Shown one piece after another: positions 20,761 to 25,727 of a stretch of DNA of 25,727 bases; positions within the stretch are counted from its first letter, which is position 1, and every line of letters begins with the position of its first letter. Source of the DNA: a virus. The position numbers and the translations under genes are program-made. The stretch covers positions 1 to 25,727 of the IMG/VR virus record IMGVR_UViG_3300032676_000512, one strand, 5' to 3'. The notes under the pieces were generated by a model. The model ran no database searches and was not told the origin of the DNA. It was given only the letters and a program-made list of their open reading frames with translations.

Positions 20761-23145
20761 TTATACCGGCAAGTACTTGTCAGGATTAATTTGCTTGCCC
20801 TGCTTTGGATTACCCGTGCGAGCCATGCGCACTTTGTCCATCATCGCGTAGAGTTTTTTGGATCCCGCTTCTGTTGAGCCATTTCCGAGATGCGATACAA
20901 CATCTGCCGGTATAACAAACTCGCCATCAGCAAGCGCGGCGCGTTGCGGTCTGTTGCCGCCAATGACTGCCGGAATCGAGTCGGACATTCCATCGCCATC
21001 TCCTCGCAACAACTTACCACCAGCAGCATAAGTATCTGGGAACGAACCTAAACCACCTGCCGCCATAGCGTGGATATAACCGCCATGCGCTCTTGGGTTT
21101 TCACCCGCTTTTCCGCTATCACCAAAATCACTACCAAAACCGCCGATATCACTACCAAAACCACCGCTTCCTTCACCGATACCAAGATCTACACCCGAAG
21201 CCCCTACTGGATTATAGGGAGTAGTGGAAAACGGGCTATCTGAGTTTGCTTGATTCGCTATGTTTTGGCTGGATGCACTTGTGTCGGGAGCATTTCCGGA
21301 TGTATCGCTTGAAGTTTGATTAGTACCTTGGACAGTATCGCCTTCAACAGTCACCTGCCCTTTCGGTAATACCATATTACCTAATGCCCCTAGAGGGCCA
21401 AGAGCCATGCCACCAATCAACGAAGACCAGAAAGGATGGGCGCTTCTAAACCCTTGCACTTCGTTAAAAGCATTAGTAGCCAATCCTTTCAAACCAGAGT
21501 TGTTTGAACTTGGCTTTGAACTTGGTGTTGAACCCGGCGGGGTCGCAGGGACTGTATCACCCAGTGGTACGTTGGATGAAATATCTTGTGTCCCTGATGT
21601 ATCAATAGTGCCGTTACCAATACCCGCACTATCAATACCTACGCCACTACCAGCCCCAGCTAAACTCCCGCTACCGCCCGTTGCTTCACTTCCAGCGGTT
21701 TCCCCAATGTTTTTTCCACCACCACTGCTACCACTTCCACCAGTCATACCAGCGTAGGGGTTTGTATAAGGCTGCGGTAAAACTTCCGTAGCAAGGTTAC
21801 TGAGGTAGCTATTTTCAGCGTTGGGGGGCGGCGGAGGTAAATTCATGTTGGGGTTCTGAGCCAACGCATTCAAAAGCCCATTTTGATATTGAGCGTTAGC
21901 AGCTTGAAGCGTAGCTTGATCAGTACCCATCTGGGTTGTTGGCAAGGGCGCGTTGGTTGCAAGAATTGCTTCACCAACAGAAGTTGGTATAGCCCCCGCC
22001 GCCGTCGATGCACCGCCAGCAGCGTAGTGCTTAAGACTCGCAAGGCCGCCAGCCTTCATGCCCGTACCCGAAGGAACCGTGCCGGTGTTAGCACCGGGAG
22101 TTGAAGACCATGCGCCGGGGTTCCATCCTGCCCCAATGAACGCTGGCTGACCCGCTGGGAGATAGCCAAGTTTGGCAATCAAAGGATTGACCGTGCCTTG
22201 GTTCCACAGCGTCTTGTAGCCGGGAGCAGGTACGTAAAACTGATAGCCTGTGGAAGCGCCAAGAGATGACGAAGGAGTAGATGGTGTTGCGGCTTTCGTA
22301 TAAGCGTTCAACACGGGCATAGCCATCATGTAGGCTTTTGCCATTCTTTGATAATTGGTGTCGCCAAGGGTGTTGTAAAAATCTTTTGAAGCTTGTGACG
22401 GGTTATCAGCAAACTGTTGCATCCCCTGCCCAATAACATCAGTGCGAGTAGGACTTGTAAGGAAAGTACCACTAGTATTTCGGGCGTACTGCGGGGCTGT
22501 GTTAGAAGCATCCGCAGCCTTTTGAAGTTCTTCCTGAGATGCTTCACCCCCAGCAGCAGAGTTAAGCGAATCCAATGATGTTGAATTAGGCATGAATTCA
22601 GTTGGCGTAAGAGCATTAGCCGCCGCCATGCTTTGTCCCATTGTCTCTAGGGCTGGCCCCGACACAGGGACATTAGCGGCATCTGTGGCGTAGGCTGTAG
22701 CCAACGGCGCTTGCCCCATTTTGTTCATGCCACTAGTTACTTGAGAACCACCATAAACACCCATGCCTAGGTTGATGGCATCAGCGGTGCTTGCACCCGA
22801 CAGCTTATCAACCAACCCTGCGCCAATGGCGATCTCAGGCATCAGGGCATCAGCGCCGGGGACATACGCATCAAGGAGCGCACCGCCAATCGTTGGCAAG
22901 AGACCCTTGGCAAACGTGCCGAGCGAGAACGCTTCGGGTAGACCAGTATTAGGGTTAGTGGTCAATGACTTGCCGTGGGCTTGAGCCAGCGACTGTAACC
23001 CACCAACTTCTTCTGGGGACATGTGCACCAGCATGGAGTCGCCGTGCCGCCCAAGAGACGCAAGGCCACTAGCCATCGTATGCGGATGATGGGCAAGGGG
23101 GCGGGGTAAACCGGGGGTTACTCCACCAAAGGCATACTTATTCAT
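20761..23145 (-). CDS. Gly/Ser-rich virion protein with DGEFVIPADVV signature, about 794 aa
   Basis: I use ATG 23145; a GTG at 23160 would add five residues. The N terminus carries RHGDSMLVHMSPEEVGGLQS and NPNTGLPEAF, and the C terminus GDGMSDSIPAVIGG, ADGEFVIPADVVSHLGNGST and KLYAMMDKVRMARTG. I know both end modules from structural proteins of aquatic podoviruses; the middle is low-complexity Gly/Ser/Thr/Asn. Two GGLxS...YAAGG motifs resemble one in the 663-residue protein. There is a 7-residue repeat GGFGSDI/GGFGSDF (DNA period 21). Likely a particle protein involved in the tail or interior; exact role unknown. Confidence 0.72.
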   Translation of the reverse strand: MNKYAFGGVTPGLPRPLAHHPHTMASGLASLGRHGDSMLVHMSPEEVGGLQSLAQAHGKSLTTNPNTGLPEAFSLGTFAKGLLPTIGGALLDAYVPGADALMPEIAIGAGLVDKLSGASTADAINLGMGVYGGSQVTSGMNKMGQAPLATAYATDAANVPVSGPALETMGQSMAAANALTPTEFMPNSTSLDSLNSAAGGEASQEELQKAADASNTAPQYARNTSGTFLTSPTRTDVIGQGMQQFADNPSQASKDFYNTLGDTNYQRMAKAYMMAMPVLNAYTKAATPSTPSSSLGASTGYQFYVPAPGYKTLWNQGTVNPLIAKLGYLPAGQPAFIGAGWNPGAWSSTPGANTGTVPSGTGMKAGGLASLKHYAAGGASTAAGAIPTSVGEAILATNAPLPTTQMGTDQATLQAANAQYQNGLLNALAQNPNMNLPPPPPNAENSYLSNLATEVLPQPYTNPYAGMTGGSGSSGGGKNIGETAGSEATGGSGSLAGAGSGVGIDSAGIGNGTIDTSGTQDISSNVPLGDTVPATPPGSTPSSKPSSNNSGLKGLATNAFNEVQGFRSAHPFWSSLIGGMALGPLGALGNMVLPKGQVTVEGDTVQGTNQTSSDTSGNAPDTSASSQNIANQANSDSPFSTTPYNPVGASGVDLGIGEGSGGFGSDIGGFGSDFGDSGKAGENPRAHGGYIHAMAAGGLGSFPDTYAAGGKLLRGDGDGMSDSIPAVIGGNRPQRAALADGEFVIPADVVSHLGNGSTEAGSKKLYAMMDKVRMARTGNPKQGKQINPDKYLPV
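21127..21168 (-). repeat. 21-bp imperfect tandem repeat in virion gene
   Basis: Two units of 21 bases encode GGFGSDF and GGFGSDI in tandem, with a partial third unit on the 21117 side. It is in frame and part of the Gly-rich middle. Confidence 0.75.
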
Positions 23146-23169
23146 ATCAGTACCCACCACTAATTAGAA

Positions 23170-23496
23170 TCATTTTCCTATAACCGTCCAATTCAGTCCA
23201 TTACTCCATATCAGATATGTAGTTGAACCGCTAGCAGTTATTGTGTCGCCCCATGCAAGACCAGACGCACCATTGGTCACGTAGCCTATCTTGCCTATGT
23301 TGGTTGCTGCGCTAGGCAGGGTGCCAACAGTATAAGCAGGGGTTTGTGTGCTATTTAAAAGTTGATTAACGGCATTGGCTGTCCGGGTGCCAAACTGCTG
23401 AATTGTGGTCGCCAAAATATTTTGGTGCACTGCACTATAGCTTGGGGTAGGGATGGGCAAGCTAGGAGGGGCAATCGTGCGGGGTGATACGTTCAT
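23170..23496 (-). CDS. Short phage structural protein (108 aa)
   Basis: The ATG overlaps the stop of the tail protein (ATGA, 23493-23496) with GGATGG upstream. The N-terminal half is Pro/Ser-rich then helical (ILATTIQQFGTRTANAVNQL). The C-terminal half (YTVGTLPSAATNIGKIGYVT ... LIWSNGLNWTVIGK) is a beta-rich module that recurs at the ends of many phage tail or fibre proteins. Likely a minor tail or particle component. It lies between the gp10-like protein and the large Gly-rich virion protein, in one leftward operon. Confidence 0.65.
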   Translation of the reverse strand: MNVSPRTIAPPSLPIPTPSYSAVHQNILATTIQQFGTRTANAVNQLLNSTQTPAYTVGTLPSAATNIGKIGYVTNGASGLAWGDTITASGSTTYLIWSNGLNWTVIGK

Positions 23497-25727
23497 CGGC
23501 GTCCATCCGGTCTAATGTCCAGCCGCATGTTGCCCAACTGCCACATGACGCCCAAGGCTGTAGACGGATACCCGTATATCAGATAGGCATCGTTGGCATT
23601 GCCAGTATCGACCCGGAACGCAAATTGACGCCCACGGATGCGGGTGTAGACCTGCCCCGTGAATTGCTCAATCGGGTACTGAGGAACTACCCCGTAGTCT
23701 CTTACGTTCTTGACTGGCGGTTGGTCTACGTTCTGTTGGTAAGACGAGCCAGAATTCAACCGTGGAAGAACGGTCAGGGTCATCTGCGGGTTTTGCGATG
23801 ACGAGTTGACAAACGTCAAGTCAGGCACGATGCGCCATATGGATGAAAAGTGGTGTCCATCCCCGATCTCAATATCAGAAGACTGGATGTAGCTTACGAC
23901 TGGCAGCGTCACGCCCGGAACGGTATGCACATCAACGCCGTATTCGTGGAACATGATCTGGTTTGGCACCACGTCCATGACCGGCGTATACGCTTGGATG
24001 GTTGAGTTTGGCGTAGAGCCGTAGGCACCGCGAGTGCATCCAGTAAACGACGTTCCGGTATTGCCTGTGTAAGCGATGATCTCACTACCAATCACAATCG
24101 CCCCCTGCTGCGGGAACGACGAAGAATCAGCAACTGGAATAGTCGTTATATATGAGTAGTTGACAAGTGCAGTCGTGTAAGTCGTCTGTGTGCTATAGGC
24201 ACCCATGGGATACGCCTGTAGCGATGTACCCAGCCACGCCGAACGGTTTAGCGACCCGTAATCCCACACGTTATCAATGAAATTAAACTTGACGTAGCTG
24301 TCGTTCACCGTGCTGGTCAATGACGGGTAGAACCACCAGATCTCACTGAAGCCTTCGTTGTAGCCAGCAACAACCTGCCACTGCTCGGCTTTGTTGATAT
24401 TGCTGAACACATAGCGACGCAACGAACAGGGCAGGGTTTGCACCGTGCCGTTGTACATGTAGAACTTGTCTATGCCCATCCACCACGTCACGTTGTTGGC
24501 TGTGAGAGCAGCGTTCTGTGAAATGATCGAGATGTTTTCTTGCAGAAGGGTAAAGCTAAATACGTAAGGCGCTCCTACGTACTGCATCTGGTACACAGCG
24601 GTATCGGTGTACACCAAAATGATTTGAAGGTTGTTGACTGCCGTTACAAGCGTCGAACCATTACCCAGCGACTGTTCCCCCGCCTGATTGGATACTTGAG
24701 GGATCCACTGTTCAGGTACAGTCTGATCCGACCAGCGAACCAGCAAGGGATCAAAGGTCGAATTGGCATTGGTGGGGTCGTAAGGATTGGCACCCAGTGC
24801 AATCACGAACTGATACACCGGAGATACGAAGATCTTGTTGGTTTGCGTAGGTACGTACAAACCCGAATAGCTGACGTTCAACGTCGAGTTGTATGGGATC
24901 GTTACCAGATTGCTGACCGTGACAACCAGCCCGGAAATAGACAATATTGTCGTACCCGCAGGGATCGACCCTGTGGATCCGGGGGCAAACGAGATAACCT
25001 CACCCGGATAAATATAGTCATTGAACGCTACGGTGAAAGTGTTTGAATTAAACACGCCACCTACGTCCGTGGTGGTGATCGTCTGATACTGCTGGGTCGT
25101 GGCGTATTCGGCAAGTGTGATTGCCGGTGTCCAGTTGACGGTACTCTTGACCCAGTAATAGATCGGCCCACCTTGGATCGACATGATGAGATCGTCGCCG
25201 AACGAGGCTTGCGACCACTGTCGATTATTGTACGTAATCGTTTGTGGCTGACCTAAACCCCAACGCCCCAGACCCCATGTACCAAGACCCCAAGCATAGA
25301 TTGTTTCAACAGTCGTACTGCCCGAGTTGACCAAGTACGTAGCCGTAACTGCGATGCCGCCGGTTACACCACCAGCAAACGCACTACCAGAACCAATAAT
25401 TTTGTACGAGTCTGTCGGGAACACGACAGTCCCGCCAGTAGCACTTCCAGTAGTCGGATTGTTGTAAGTGATCGTCGTACTGTTGGCTGTAATAACATTA
25501 TAGATGCCATTGAAGCCATCTACCGTCAATCCATAAATAGTGATGGACGTACCGGCAGTTGGTACTACCGCAAACGTACCCGTCAGGGTAGCGACTGATC
25601 CGGTGCCGGTTGCAGTCACAGCAACTTGTGTGGTGTCCCTAGCTACACTAATAACAGTGTAGGACTGCGCACCTACCGTGGTCTGTGTACCAAACGTAAC
25701 AGTCACGCCGTCAATCGTCATTGACGT
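23493..25727 (-). CDS. P22 gp10-like tail/DNA-stabilisation protein, 5' end cut
   Basis: At least 742 residues from an internal ATG at 25721; the frame continues open to the window edge, so the true start probably lies outside. The first 150 residues are Thr/Val/Gly beta repeats (TGTFAVVPTAGTSITIYG), then a triple WGLG run, then the typical stretch LLVRWSDQTVPEQWIPQ, LVYTDTAVYQMQYVGAPYVF, WWMGIDKFYMYNGTVQTLPC and EIWWFYPS. This pattern is that of podovirus tail hub or packaged-DNA stabilisation proteins like P22 gp10. It ends with GVMWQLGNMRLDIRPDGRR. It would close the portal channel and support tail assembly. Resemblance is by eye. Confidence 0.78.
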   Translation of the reverse strand, partial: TSMTIDGVTVTFGTQTTVGAQSYTVISVARDTTQVAVTATGTGSVATLTGTFAVVPTAGTSITIYGLTVDGFNGIYNVITANSTTITYNNPTTGSATGGTVVFPTDSYKIIGSGSAFAGGVTGGIAVTATYLVNSGSTTVETIYAWGLGTWGLGRWGLGQPQTITYNNRQWSQASFGDDLIMSIQGGPIYYWVKSTVNWTPAITLAEYATTQQYQTITTTDVGGVFNSNTFTVAFNDYIYPGEVISFAPGSTGSIPAGTTILSISGLVVTVSNLVTIPYNSTLNVSYSGLYVPTQTNKIFVSPVYQFVIALGANPYDPTNANSTFDPLLVRWSDQTVPEQWIPQVSNQAGEQSLGNGSTLVTAVNNLQIILVYTDTAVYQMQYVGAPYVFSFTLLQENISIISQNAALTANNVTWWMGIDKFYMYNGTVQTLPCSLRRYVFSNINKAEQWQVVAGYNEGFSEIWWFYPSLTSTVNDSYVKFNFIDNVWDYGSLNRSAWLGTSLQAYPMGAYSTQTTYTTALVNYSYITTIPVADSSSFPQQGAIVIGSEIIAYTGNTGTSFTGCTRGAYGSTPNSTIQAYTPVMDVVPNQIMFHEYGVDVHTVPGVTLPVVSYIQSSDIEIGDGHHFSSIWRIVPDLTFVNSSSQNPQMTLTVLPRLNSGSSYQQNVDQPPVKNVRDYGVVPQYPIEQFTGQVYTRIRGRQFAFRVDTGNANDAYLIYGYPSTALGVMWQLGNMRLDIRPDGRR
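25252..25298 (-). repeat. Triple WGLG repeat in tail protein
   Basis: Three consecutive WGLG units with one residue between them (WGLGTWGLGRWGLGQ). The DNA units are similar but not identical, so this is a maintained protein motif rather than a new duplication. Confidence 0.8.

Noticed and set aside
24540-25046. 168-codon + strand frame
   Set aside because: Antisense to the gp10-like gene, Arg-rich and without any domain pattern.
1-25727. tRNA genes, insertion sequences, attachment sites
   Set aside because: No cloverleaf-like sequence, transposase or integrase, or matching attachment repeats were seen by eye; almost the whole window is filled by phage coding sequence.

Overview
The window is a piece of a tailed double-stranded DNA bacteriophage genome, most likely a podovirus-type phage. 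The evidence is a phage replication module next to a block of virion proteins that includes a giant ejection-type protein and a P22 gp10-like tail protein. No integrase, portal, terminase, capsid or RNA polymerase gene is in view. Several small proteins recall those of phages of Burkholderiales and other aquatic proteobacteria. That host guess is inference from memory of such sequences, not a search.

Layout. Bases 1-12124 read rightward. Bases 1-2375 hold a VRR-NUC nuclease tail and a chain of very small genes, almost all joined by ATGA, GTGA or TAATG overlaps. Two of these are single-span membrane peptides; others are coiled-coil or zinc-ribbon proteins. Bases 2372-5689 hold a family A DNA polymerase with proofreading domain, a small Cys-containing protein, a RecB/Cas4-like iron-sulfur nuclease, a small acidic protein and an HNH-like protein. 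A 163-base non-coding, hairpin-rich gap follows. Bases 5853-9012 hold a SNF2-type helicase, two conserved phage proteins (one a candidate ssDNA-binding factor) and a helix-turn-helix protein, and end in a strong intrinsic terminator. The primase-helicase gene starts only 11 bases after that terminator, followed by a small conserved gene.

Bases 12121-25727 read leftward. In transcription order they encode a gp10-like tail/stabilisation protein (cut by the window edge), a short structural protein, two low-complexity virion proteins, a third Pro/Gln-rich virion protein, and an 1885-residue polyvalent protein with an N-terminal lytic transglycosylase, a zincin-like HEIGVH motif and an LPD38-like region. 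The two arms converge on one CTAG that supplies both stop codons.

How it works together: the rightward arm makes the DNA replication and recombination set (polymerase, primase-helicase, SNF2 helicase, nucleases, candidate ssDNA-binding protein). The leftward arm makes tail and internal virion proteins, the last of which probably cuts peptidoglycan and helps deliver DNA. The most unusual signals are a 41-base near-perfect reverse-complement copy of part of the helicase gene in the small-gene cluster, signs of recent small duplications there, the terminator in front of the primase, replaced motif residues in the polymerase, primase and HNH protein, and a recurring GGL...YAxGG motif in two virion proteins.
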